64,000 nt of DNA, taken from positions 682,001 to 746,000 of the forward strand of contig CAVVFX010000006.1 of the NCBI GenBank assembly GCA_963747535.1. The letters are read 5' to 3'. The translations under genes and the position numbers were made by a program. The DNA comes from CAVVFX01 sp963747535 (GTDB taxonomy: Bacteria > Acidobacteriota > Terriglobia > Bryobacterales > Bryobacteraceae). Shown here in pieces: positions 17,980 through 27,486 of this stretch. Position 1 is the first letter of the stretch. Every line of letters begins with the position of its first letter. The notes below the pieces were generated by a model that worked only from the letters and a program-made list of their open reading frames with translations, was not told the origin of the DNA and searched no databases.

Positions 17980-20255
17980 TCACTTCACCGTCAGAGTCCC
18001 ATCGCCGCCCAGGTAGCCGAAGTTCCCTGTGCGATCGTATTGCATTACTTGTTGCTTATAGTCGGCTATCGCCAGCGGGATGTAGGTACCCGCCGTAATA
18101 CTCTTATCCAGAGTCACATTGCCCGCGCAGTTCCATTCCTTGCCCGCAGCGAGTCCTGTGGCACTGCAATTTATACCCCACGATTTTGCGGTCGCCTGAG
18201 TGCCGTCCGTGGTGAAGACCACCCTGACTTCAAAAGCGCCGGCATCTGCGTTTCCGTCATTGTCCGTCACCACATCCACGCTCACCTGTCCGCCCACGGA
18301 TGCCGTTGCCGGCAGGGTGAATTTGGTAATCACCAGCCTGGCAGTCTGGTTGATGACAGTTGCCCATGTGGAGAACAGCTTGGCCGAATCTACCGATCCC
18401 CAACCTGTCGCAAGATCGTAACCGCCGCCGCACTTATACCCAAAGAGTCCGCTTTGGTCGCAGTCCTGAGTGCTTCCCGGCACACACGGAACCTGGTTGC
18501 TGCCGGTGGTGATGTCGTGATAAACGCCGGGATAATTCTTCCCCAGGTAATACAGCATGGGGTTGATGTTTCCCAGCCCCGGCGTCGAAATCACTTTGTT
18601 CGCGACCAGGTACTGATTCAGCATCGCCACGATGCCGGCAAAGACCGGCGCCGAAGCGGAAGTGCCCCCGTTGAACAACGCCTGGCCGCCGGTTACCAAC
18701 AGGTAGGGATCGTGATACCAAGACGCAGTCAGCGAAACGTCCGGCACATCCCGGCTTCCGTCATTCGGCACTCCGGGACCTGCTTGCCACTGCGGTTTGC
18801 TCCAGTAGATGCTCGCCCCACCGCCGCCCGCCGCGAACCCGTCGCCCTCTGTCGCAAAGAAGCCCTGGCCCAGATTCTGCAGAATCAGGCTTTCGTCGTT
18901 CCAGGCCGATTCCGGGATGTAGGAGGAAGCAGTTCCCCCATTTGGACCCGGTTTACTCGCCCAATAGGAGCCATTTCCTTCAGTGAATTCCGTGCCGCCC
19001 ACTGCTGTGACCTCGGGCAGCGTAGAGGGCATCAGGACGCTCATCCTGGTGGTGGCAAACGTCCAGCCCCCATTGTGATCTTCGCAACCAGCCGCTCCGG
19101 AATCGCCGGCCGAAGATACCCACGTAATGCCCTCCGCGGCCGCCTGCTGGGAATAATTGCCGAACAAATCGAAATCATCAGGAACAAGGTGCCATTCGCA
19201 GACGCCGAAGCTGGTGCTCAATACCGGCGCAACCGCCTGATCAATAGCGTAAAAGGCTGCCAACATCGCATCCTCGCAGAACACGTACTGGATCGTCGCC
19301 ATGGGCGCCATCGCGCCGGCCCATTCGAGGTCCAGATCGGCTTCATCCATGTTCCCGTTCTGCCCGGGATTATCGGCCCCCGCAACCAGCATTCGTTTGG
19401 GATCTTTGGCCGGCGGGTTAAGAGCCGACCGGAAGCCTTCGATATCCGTCATGTCGATATCGCTGCCGCCGGCAACGGCAATGACTTGGCCATTTCCGTT
19501 CACTCCGGCCTTGTAGACCGACGCCAGATCGTAAATGACAGCGAGGTCGTCTGGGACCAGCACATTGTCGCCTTGGCCGTCTTGAATCTGAGGTGAGGCG
19601 AGCACATCGGCAAGGGTGGCAACGGGTCGCAGACGCGGCCGGTGCGTGGGTCTGAAGTCGTCCAGCCCGTGAATTCCGATCACCAGATCCGCCATTTCCT
19701 TGGGGATCGAGGGTGCGCCCGCGGCGGCATAATGTTCTTTTCCCTTGACATTGAAGCGGTGAATTGGCACGCGTAGCGCACGCTCCACGTCTGCCGCGCT
19801 TCCCGAAAACATGATCATGCTACGCCCCCGCGCGACACTCCGCACTTTGAATCCGCCCACCTCGAGCCACACGGTGATCTTGTCGATGTCGTTACGGCTG
19901 ATGCCGAACCGGTCCGCAAACTGTTCTGGAGTGAGCCACTGATGATAGAGGGGTGATTTGAGATCCTGCAGGTCCTTCAATAATTGGTCCAGTTCCGCCT
20001 GCTGTTGTTTGGTCTTCCTCAATCCGAGGACGATGGTCTTGAGTTGGAGATTGGGATCCACGGGTCCACGTCGAACTCCGGCCGGGCAAGGGGATGAACT
20101 GATCCGAGCAGGGTGATCCGCTCCGAGTCATGAAGGTATCCGGACAACCGGTCACGCTGCCCCCATAGAGACGGCACGGTGACGACGAGTCCTGCAAGCA
20201 GAGCCCAACCGGGGAAGGCCGTGCGAAGCACGTACGGGGCGTTGAATTGTCTCAC
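17980..20255 (-). pseudogene. sedolisin-type (S53, pro-kumamolisin) protease with an N-terminal frameshift
   Basis: Starts at GTG 20255 behind AGGAGGAG with a signal sequence (TAFPGWALLAGLVVTVPSLW) and RITLLGSVHPLARPEFDV; one base is missing near 20064, after which the propeptide and protease continue in another frame from VDPNLQLKTIVLGLRKTKQQ. Pro-kumamolisin domain (YHQWLTPEQFADRFG), then the catalytic domain: Glu/Asp of MDEADLDLEWAGAM, the oxyanion Asp region SSAGDSGAAGC and the nucleophile Ser in NGGTSASAPVFAGI, with the calcium-site region YDLATGWGSVD. A C-terminal beta domain of about 120 residues follows. Acid endopeptidase, exported. If the frameshift is real, the secretion signal is lost. 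Confidence 0.82.
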
Positions 20256-20539
20256 AACTCCTCCTAGCTGTGCAATAGATGGCAGCTTCGCGATGATGCT
20301 GGTTTCGCGACGCCCCCGCTCACCATATAAGGCGAGAATCGGCCGAAAACGGGGTCAGAGATATTAAACGGCCTTAAAATTTGAACGCCGCCTGAAACCC
20401 GGTCCGGCACGGCACTGGCCCTGTTCTCCGCCGATTCTCGCGATACACAGTACGATCCCGGGATTGATATCGGCCGAATCCTTTTATTGAATAAGTTCTA
20501 AAGGTCTTAAAATGCTAATATTCATAAAGAGGTTCTTAG
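20256..20539. other. divergent intergenic region
   Basis: Separates the sedolisin gene (minus) and the ECF pseudogene (plus). It is AT-richer than its surroundings and contains two similar decamers, GGCCTTAAAA near 20370 and GGTCTTAAAA near 20505; their role is unknown. Confidence 0.35.
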
Positions 20540-21451
20540 GTGGACCAGTCGCCCGGCGAAGTGACCCTTTTGTTGAACGAGCTGAAGCTCTGAAACAAGG
20601 ACGCTATGGATAGGCTGATCCCGCTCGTGTACCGGGAACTGCGGATGCTCGCGGACCACTACCTGCGGGCCGAGCGCATCGGCCACACGCTCCAGCCGAC
20701 GGCCCTGGTCAACGAAGTCTACTTACGCCTTGTCAAACAGGATAAGCCCGATTGGAAGAACCGTGCGTACTTCCTGGGAGTGGCCGCGCAAGTCATGCGC
20801 CGCATCCTGGTCGACTACGCCCGCGCGAGACAAACGGCCAAGCGGGCAGGAGTCGACCCTCGAATAGAAATAGATGTCGTTGAATCGGGCGCCGAATTGC
20901 GGTTGGACGAAATCCTGATCGTGGACGAAGCCCTCGACCAGCTGGCCCAATTGGACCCTCAGCAGACCAGGATCGTCGAATTGCGCTATTTCGCCGGGCT
21001 GACGGTCGACGAGACTGCCTTGGCAGGTCACTCGCCTTACACGATCGGCGATCAACTGCCGAAGGCCGTGCAGACGATCTGCGAAACGGATCCCGAGCGC
21101 CTCAGTTCCTTTAACCGGACGTACCGGGGCGATATCGAGACAATTGTCTCCAAGGCGCTTGAGAAGGACAAAGCCCGGCGCTACTCGTCCGCAGCGGAAC
21201 TGGCGGCGGACATAGAACGCCATTTGAACGACGAGCCGATCGTGGCACGGCGCTCCAGCACAGCCTACCACCTGCAAAAATTTGCGCGGCGACACAGTAC
21301 TTTGGTGAGTGCCGTTGCCGCGGCTTTTGTCATGCTGATTGCGGGTGTGATCGCCAGCACCCGGGAGGCTGCACGTGCGTGGCGGGCCGAGGTCGAGGCC
21401 CCTCACCCTGCTCGAGGACCAACGCCGCGTCCTTGGCGAAGAGCATCCTGA
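20540..21451 (+). pseudogene. ECF sigma factor fused to the C-terminus of a Ser/Thr kinase by deletion
   Basis: From GTG 20540 (AAAGAGG upstream) the frame reads VDQSPGEVTLLLNELKL, a TGA stop at 20591, then NKDAMDRLIPLVYRELRML and TLQPTALVNEVYLRLV (sigma region 2) up to IVELRYFAGLTVDETA, where the region-4 helix-turn-helix should follow. Instead, without a frame change, the sequence becomes the tail of a bacterial Ser/Thr kinase: DIETIVSKALEKDKARRYSS, AADIERHLNDEPIVARRSST and a membrane helix (LVSAVAAAFVMLIAGVIAST). The junction near 21020-21040 implies a deletion removing the HTH and most of the kinase domain of an adjacent sigma/kinase pair. A further frameshift near 21390 separates it from its TPR tail. 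Confidence 0.78.
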
Positions 21452-23063
21452 TACTCTGAAAACCAACGACGGACTGGCCGCTGTCTACCTATACCAGGGA
21501 AAGTACGCGCAGGCGGAGACGCTGTTGGTCAAACTTCTGGAAATAGAGCGGCGCGTCCTCGGCCAGGAGCATCACCGGACACTGGTCAGCATGAATAATC
21601 TGGCTGAGGCGTATTACGTGCAAAACAAGTACCCTAGCGCGGAACCGCTCTTGCAGCAGTTGTTGGAAATCCGTCACCGGATAATGGGCGAAGACAACAG
21701 TACTTTGACTACGATGAATGATCTAGCGGTTCTCTACCGCAAGGAAGGCAAGCATGCATTGTCCGAACCGCTCTTCCTCAAGGTACTCGAGAAACGACGT
21801 CATCTGATCGGCGAAGAGAACCCCCAGACGCTGGAGACTATGGACAGCCTGGCGAGTGTCTACCAGGTGGAAGGCAAGTATGCGGAGGCGGAAGCCATGT
21901 TTATCAATTCTATGCAAGCGCGTCGCCGCATCTTCGGCCCGGAACATCCCGGCACATTGGACTCCATGAACAGTCTCGCCAGTGTTTATCGGGAGGAAGG
22001 AAGGTACGCGGAGGCGGAGCCGCTGTTCATCAAGGTTTTGGAAACGCGACGACGTGTCCTCGGCGAGGAGCATCCCAGCACGCTGCTCTCAACGGACGGT
22101 CTGGCGAATGTCTACCGGTTGGAAGGCAGGTATAAAGAGGCGGAGTCGATGAATATCAAGGTTCTGGAGGCGCGGCGGCGCGTCCTTGGCCCAGAGCATG
22201 CCAGTACGTTGACTTCGATGAATAACCTGGCAGTAGCCTATGTGGCGGATGGCAAGTATGACGACGCCGAACTGCTGCTTAGACAGACTGTGGAGACCAG
22301 GCGCCGCGTCTTCGGCAACGACCACCCGGACAACCTGGTCTCGCGTTTTAATTTGGGGGACCTTTACCTCCGGCAGGGGAAATACGCGTTGGCCGAGCCC
22401 GTCCTGCTCCAGGTCCTGGCAACGGCGCGGCGCCTGCTCGGGGAGCAACATCCCACGACATTGGCGACTGAGGTCGGTATGGCGGTACTCTACCGGTTGG
22501 AAGGCAGATACACGGAAGCGGAGCCTCTCCAAACCGAGGCGCTTGCAGCGCAGCGGCTCGTCCTGGGTGAGGAGCACCGGTCGACATTGACAAGCCTGAC
22601 GTCGACGGGAATCTTGTATCAGGAAGAGGGGAAACATTCGGAAGCCGAGCCGCTCTTGACGAAGGCGCTTCCGCTGGATCGTCGCGTGCTGGGTCCCTCC
22701 AACGCGAATACGAGGTCTTGCCTGGTTTCCCTGGCCAAGATCCGCCTGGCGCAACACCACTATGTCGAAGCCGAGTCGCTGCTTCGCGAGTCGCTGAGTA
22801 AGCTCGAGAGCGAAGGACCCTATTCATGGGAGCCATTCGAGCGTCGAAGCCTGTTGGGATTGAGCCTGCTGGAACAGTCGAAATTCGCCGAGGCTGAGCC
22901 CCTCTTGATAGCGGGTTTTCGAGGCCTGGCTGAACGCAAGTCGGCCATCCCCGTGACGGTGTCCCTGCGCGAGGCCGGCGAGAGGATCATCGATTGGCGG
23001 AAACCAATCAGGCCGCCGAATGGCGCAAAGAACTGCAGGCAGTTGAAACTCCGGCGCAGGTGA
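21375..23063 (+). pseudogene. TPR-repeat tail of the disrupted Ser/Thr kinase
   Basis: About 560 codons in a different frame from the fusion upstream. Twelve consecutive 42-residue tetratricopeptide units of the kinesin-light-chain/TPR_12 type follow the pattern ..RRVLGEEHPxTLxSMNxLAxVYxxEGKYAEAEPL. This array normally forms the extracytoplasmic or cytoplasmic scaffold of acidobacterial TPR kinases. The first residues after GTG 21375 do not look like a natural start and there is no good ribosome site, so it is treated as the detached tail of the broken kinase. The last unit degenerates into GLAERKSAIPVTVSLREA. Independent expression cannot be excluded. Confidence 0.75.
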
Positions 23064-23296
23064 TGTCACCCGCACGCAACTAGCGCGCCGCGGTTCCCTC
23101 CGGAAAACAGCTTGGCCCCATCTTCACTCCGTTCTCGCATTAACAAGTAGACGTGAACTGGACGGCCACCGGGTTCTGACGGCTCCGTCCGCCGGATTGG
23201 CGACAGCGGAGTTGCATACCCGTTGCGGACATGCCGATCCCGGGGACGGACCCGTCTGAAGAATCCAAAACGCGCGGACCACGATCAAAAGGAGTT

Positions 23297-24883
23297 ATGC
23301 CTTTACGTCTATTGTTTATCACCTGCTCGATCGGGCTTGTGACTGCATGGGCGCAGATGCCGCAAATCACAATCGCGTCAGCGACGAGCAAGCAGGTGCG
23401 GCTTACCTGGACCGCCACGCCCGGTGCTTCTTCCTACTCAGTCTTTCGGGTACCCACCGTTGTAGCCAGCAGCGGAATCCCAGGGTCTGCCCTGAACATT
23501 TCCTTGCCATCCTTCAGCCAGGCGATAGCAACCGTGAACGGCCTCTCGTTCACGGATGCCCTTCCTGATCCGAACGCCACCTACACTTACTGTGTATTAC
23601 CAGGCTTCGGAACCTGCAACAACGTAATCGTGGATCCGCCGCCGTTCGGCTTTAACACGGTTCCATCAACCTCGGATAACTGCGAATCCGCCGGTATTAT
23701 GGAGCGGATGGAACTGGACGGCAATGGAGATCCTGCCATGGCTTACGTTGTTATCGACCCGAACGGGGATGGCGATGAGAGCGACGATACGATCTATTTC
23801 GTGAGCTGGAATCGCGCCAGGTACGCATGGAATCCGCCGGTAGTGGTAGCCGTGCCCGAGTATCTCGACGAAGTCAGCGAAGGACCCACGATGCCCCTCA
23901 GTCTGGCACGCGATGCCGCCACTGGCATGTGGTGCGTCCTCTACAATAATCAGGCATTTCCTGATGGTAATGGCACCATTGCGCTCGCCACCTCGACCGA
24001 TGGAGGGATTACGTGGAAAAGCCAAAGCATCAGCGGCAGTCCTTTTAGCGGCTACCTCTACCCTCCCTCACTTGCGCTGTGGAATGGGTCATTTTATGCA
24101 TTGTTTTTGACCGATAACACTTTCTTCGGCCCCAACCTCGATCCCTTCTCACAGGGCGACGGATTCGTATACGTCACGGGCAAGGTCACCGATCCGCCGG
24201 CGAACTGGACGTCCCAGGTTGTGCCGTTTCCGGGGGATTAAACCACAGCTTATTACACGGTCAGCCTGGCGCTGGACAGCAATCACATTCCCGGCATTGC
24301 GTTTAACGTCGCCGACGATACTTATGAGGGCGTAGCGTTCTGGCGGCCCGGGACAAGCGTCTCTACCCTAGTCGCCCATAACGACGGCTACACCACGAAC
24401 GACAACCCCACTATTTCACTGACTTTCTTCGGGACGGTTCCGGAAGTGGTGACGGATGCCCCGTGGAATTACAATTCGTACGATCCGGATTCCGAACCCG
24501 CTGATCTGTGGGCAATGCGGGCTACGGACTCGACTGGATTAGGGTGGCTACCGGCAGTGGATGTTCCACCGGATAACGTCAACACGTTGGAGATGCCGTG
24601 GATCGCCTCCGGTTCCCAGGGGCAGACGGCGATAGCGATGGCCTCTAATCACGATCCGGAAGGCCAGCACATGAGCTGTGGATTTCCGAAAATCGCCCGG
24701 TCCGCCGGCTTCCTCGCGTTTCAGACCTGTGCCCCGGCGCCGGTGGGCAACCCTTCGTTTGCGCCCAACAATGCACACCCCGTGCTGCGCTTCGGCGGAA
24801 ACGACAAGCTCTGGCTGGCATTTAATAATAACGATACCAACGGCGATATTGGCACGGGCCTGGTCCTGTGGAGAGAGCAGTAG
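23297..24883 (+). pseudogene. secreted Fn3/BNR-repeat protein interrupted by one in-frame stop
   Basis: Starts at ATG 23297, five bases after AAGGAG, with signal peptide MPLRLLFITCSIGLVTAWAQ. A fibronectin-III-like segment (TSKQVRLTWTATPGASSYSV) is followed by a beta-propeller-like region with a BNR/Asp-box motif (STDGGITWKS) as in sialidases. The frame closes with TAA at 24239-24241, yet the same frame continues seamlessly as TTAYYTVSLALDSNHIPGIA to a natural-looking end at 24883 (528 codons in total). A single G-to-T change (GAA to TAA) explains this. Role: probable extracellular glycan-binding or hydrolysing protein; sialidase activity is not demonstrated by the sequence. Confidence 0.72.
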
Positions 24884-25375
24884 CGGCAATTCACTTTACG
24901 TGCCGGCAAATTGCCGGGGAAGATGAGGTGCGGTCGCCCCACAGGCGATCAGGCTGAGCGCGTTGATCAATGGGAGGAGGCACACGTCCGACAGGTCGGC
25001 CAAGCCAGCGGCTGATCGTTCGGAGGAGGCAGCGAACGGAAGCCGACTGGAGCACGACAATTACCCCACACTCGCATCGACGTCATCAAAGGTGCTTCTT
25101 TTGCTCAAATGGCTGTCTCCATGGTAGTGGTCTGAGCAGGACGCCGCCGAGAAGTTCGACCGTGCATTGGGCCTATCCAGTTTCTTCGCGCTTTTTCGGC
25201 GACGTCCAACAATCATACGAATAGAATCCGTTTCTTCAAAGGGTCGCACGCGCTATAACGGGCTCGAAAGAGCTGTTCGATGACGGCGCCAGAATCGCGG
25301 TGCAGGTGAGCGTGCGGCATGATTGCTTGTCGATGGCCGCTCCGGCAGAGCACATATTATGGACGCGGGCTCATC
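24884..25375. other. intergenic stretch, nothing recognised
   Basis: Right border of the decayed region. No gene, RNA or repeat could be supported. Confidence 0.5.
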
Positions 25376-26452
25376 CTACTTTCCATTCTTGATAGCATCT
25401 ACCATGGCCCAGAAGTTCTCCAGAGGCGTGTCCAATTGGACGTGATGTGTGGGTCCAACAATTAATCCGCCTCCTGCGCCAAGTGTCGCCAGCCGCGTCC
25501 GGATTTCGCGCCGCACATCTTCAGGCGTGCCGAATGGAAGCGTATGTTGCTCGTCGATAGATCCCCAGAAACAGAGGTTCTTCCCGTAAATACGCTTCAG
25601 CTTCACCGGGTCCATGGAGGATGGCTGCACGGGATTCAGAACGTCGAGCCCAATTTCGATCAGTTCGGGAATAATTGGATAAATACAGCCATCGGAATGG
25701 TACGCGACCTTCACATTCGGGTTGATACGTTTCAGCTTGGCAATGAAATTAGCCATTCGCGGCTTTAGAAATCGGCGCCAGAGCTGAGGTGAGATCAGCA
25801 TCGTATTCTGGCTGCCCACGTCGTCACCGGTCCAGATCATATCAACACCCATCCGAACCAGCCTTTCGGCGCCGGCGAGGTGGTAGCGATACGGGATCTC
25901 GAGAATGCACTCCGCCAACTCCGGGTCCTCGAGGAAATCCATCATCAATTGCTCGTAGCCCCGTAACGCCCAGGCGGTTTCGAAGATTGTAGTGACCGTA
26001 GCGCCAACGATCCAGTAATCATCTTTGAAGTTGCGGATCAACCGTTCGGCTTCATCGTAGAGACCCGGGCGATTCGGGTCCGGAGGCTTATAGATATTCA
26101 ATGCCGCACGGTCGGCCAAAGGGTGCACGACCATCTCGGTGTAGCACCCCGAGCCGAAAGGCGTTGTATAAGGAACAGCGCGCCAGCCAACGCCCCACTC
26201 ATCGGTATAGCTTGCTCCTTCACCGTAATAGGAGTTCGCCCATCCTACGGAGGTGAGCAAGAGGTCCTCGCCCAACGCGCACTCGATATCATACGGATTG
26301 CCTCCCCCGTGTGGATTATGCGCGCTATACCCTGTAAGTCCCATATCGGCGCGGAGCCGTCGGGCGAACTCCGGCGTGAAGCTGATCTGCATCGGGCAAC
26401 GATCAGGCGCCTGGTGATCGAGCGCCATCAACACACGATCACGCGGTTTCAT
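25376..26452 (-). CDS. uroporphyrinogen decarboxylase (URO-D) family protein
   Basis: 358 residues from ATG at 26452; a longer upstream start would run antisense-like sequence and is rejected. N-terminus MKPRDRVLMALDHQAPDRCP is typical of the methyltransferase-like URO-D branch, with DMIWTGDDVGSQNTMLISPQ, VAYHSDGCIYPIIPELIEIG and ILNPVQPSS-like VLNPVQPSSMD near the C-terminus. This branch contains corrinoid- or cofactor-linked demethylases and proteins of unknown role found in sugar clusters rather than true HemE. It overlaps the preceding transporter gene by four bases (ATGA), so it is the last gene of the five-gene operon. Function within sugar use is not known. Confidence 0.82.
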   Translation of the reverse strand: MKPRDRVLMALDHQAPDRCPMQISFTPEFARRLRADMGLTGYSAHNPHGGGNPYDIECALGEDLLLTSVGWANSYYGEGASYTDEWGVGWRAVPYTTPFGSGCYTEMVVHPLADRAALNIYKPPDPNRPGLYDEAERLIRNFKDDYWIVGATVTTIFETAWALRGYEQLMMDFLEDPELAECILEIPYRYHLAGAERLVRMGVDMIWTGDDVGSQNTMLISPQLWRRFLKPRMANFIAKLKRINPNVKVAYHSDGCIYPIIPELIEIGLDVLNPVQPSSMDPVKLKRIYGKNLCFWGSIDEQHTLPFGTPEDVRREIRTRLATLGAGGGLIVGPTHHVQLDTPLENFWAMVDAIKNGK

Positions 26453-27471
26453 ACGAAGTTCCCGAAGGCCAGCACGACAACGGCGAATAAAATAAGGACC
26501 AGGCCTTGGCGTAGAACGTGCACAGCGGATCGAGGTGCGCCGCGCCATTCCCCCTTGAGCCAGCCGCCCAGTGCCCCGACCCCGATCGCCAGGCAAATAA
26601 AAACCGGCCAGCCCACTACGGTTCCCCATTCACCGATTTTGGCCACGCCAACACCATACAGATAAAAACTGCCGATCCACAGCAATGCCATAGCAACTCC
26701 GCAGCCGAGATCTCGCACGGCTCCTAATGCAATTAATGCCCTGAAACTCCGCTTCACCGCCATTAGCCAGACGCAATAGGCCACGTTGACGATCCCGCCG
26801 AGTGTAAAGAAGATGCACCAGACCGCGTTGCCGGCCAGTGCCTCCGAAGCGCCCATCGTACGAGCCGAGTGAATCGTACTCGTGCCATAAGCCAACCCGA
26901 TATTGGGTAAACACGATAGGAACCCCGAAACGACGGCGATGCTGAGTCCGAATGCGAATTGACTGCGGGGTCTTGATGCGGGCTGATTCCGTGCACCCGC
27001 CACTGAGCAACGAACAATACCGGCAACGCCCAGTAGCACACCGGCGATCACGATCAGGCTGCCCAATCCGAAATGGGCGCCTGCGAGCCCAATCATCGGC
27101 AGCAAGGCGCCCACGCTGGCAGTCAGTCCCATGATGACCGGATATCCGAGAGCCAGGCCGAGCCTGTCCATCGCCAGCCCGAACAACACCGCGCTAAGGC
27201 CCCACGCTAGACCGAACCCCGCCAGATCCATCAATTCGCGTCGTGGCACTAGGGCATAAAATGCCACGGGCGAAGGTAATAGTGCCGAAGCCAGCATCCA
27301 GTTGAATACGATCATTCCGAACAAACAAAACACGGCCCAGGTATGCTCCCATGCAAATTTGCGGGTCAAGCTCATCGGAAGCAGAAATGCTCCTTGGAAG
27401 GCGGCGGCCATCACCACGAAAATCATCCCGATGATCAAGTTGTGACTCCCCGGTGGAGCATTCGCCCGCAA
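26449..27471 (-). CDS. RhaT-type sugar/proton symporter
   Basis: 340 residues, apparent TTG start at 27471. About ten hydrophobic helices (LIIGMIFVVMAAAFQGAFLL, WAVFCLFGMIVFNWMLASAL, GLGSLIVIAGVLLGVAGIV, MALLWIGSFYLYGVGVAKIG, TVVGWPVFICLAIGVGALGG). The GWPVF...GEWRG ending matches the L-rhamnose:H+ symporter RhaT family (drug/metabolite transporter superfamily). Located in the inner membrane and probably importing rhamnose or a related sugar for the operon enzymes. It lies 15 bases after the Gfo/Idh/MocA gene and overlaps the URO-D gene. The substrate is inferred from family only. Confidence 0.82.
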   Translation of the reverse strand: MRANAPPGSHNLIIGMIFVVMAAAFQGAFLLPMSLTRKFAWEHTWAVFCLFGMIVFNWMLASALLPSPVAFYALVPRRELMDLAGFGLAWGLSAVLFGLAMDRLGLALGYPVIMGLTASVGALLPMIGLAGAHFGLGSLIVIAGVLLGVAGIVRCSVAGARNQPASRPRSQFAFGLSIAVVSGFLSCLPNIGLAYGTSTIHSARTMGASEALAGNAVWCIFFTLGGIVNVAYCVWLMAVKRSFRALIALGAVRDLGCGVAMALLWIGSFYLYGVGVAKIGEWGTVVGWPVFICLAIGVGALGGWLKGEWRGAPRSAVHVLRQGLVLILFAVVVLAFGNFV

Positions 27472-27486
27472 CCGTGGTACGTTCGG

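Noticed and set aside
17965..19596. Open plus-strand frame of over 500 codons
   Set aside because: Antisense to the sedolisin gene, whose catalytic motifs are unmistakable; the plus frame has no recognisable domain.
21375..23063. Tandem DNA repeats that might be a CRISPR array or satellite
   Set aside because: The 126-base periodicity is coding: it reflects 42-residue TPR units with divergent DNA sequence, without constant repeats and spacers.
10904..25380. A direct repeat of the tRNA-Pro 3' end as attachment site
   Set aside because: I looked for TTCGAATCCACTCGCCCCG downstream and found no convincing copy; short partial matches are not above chance.
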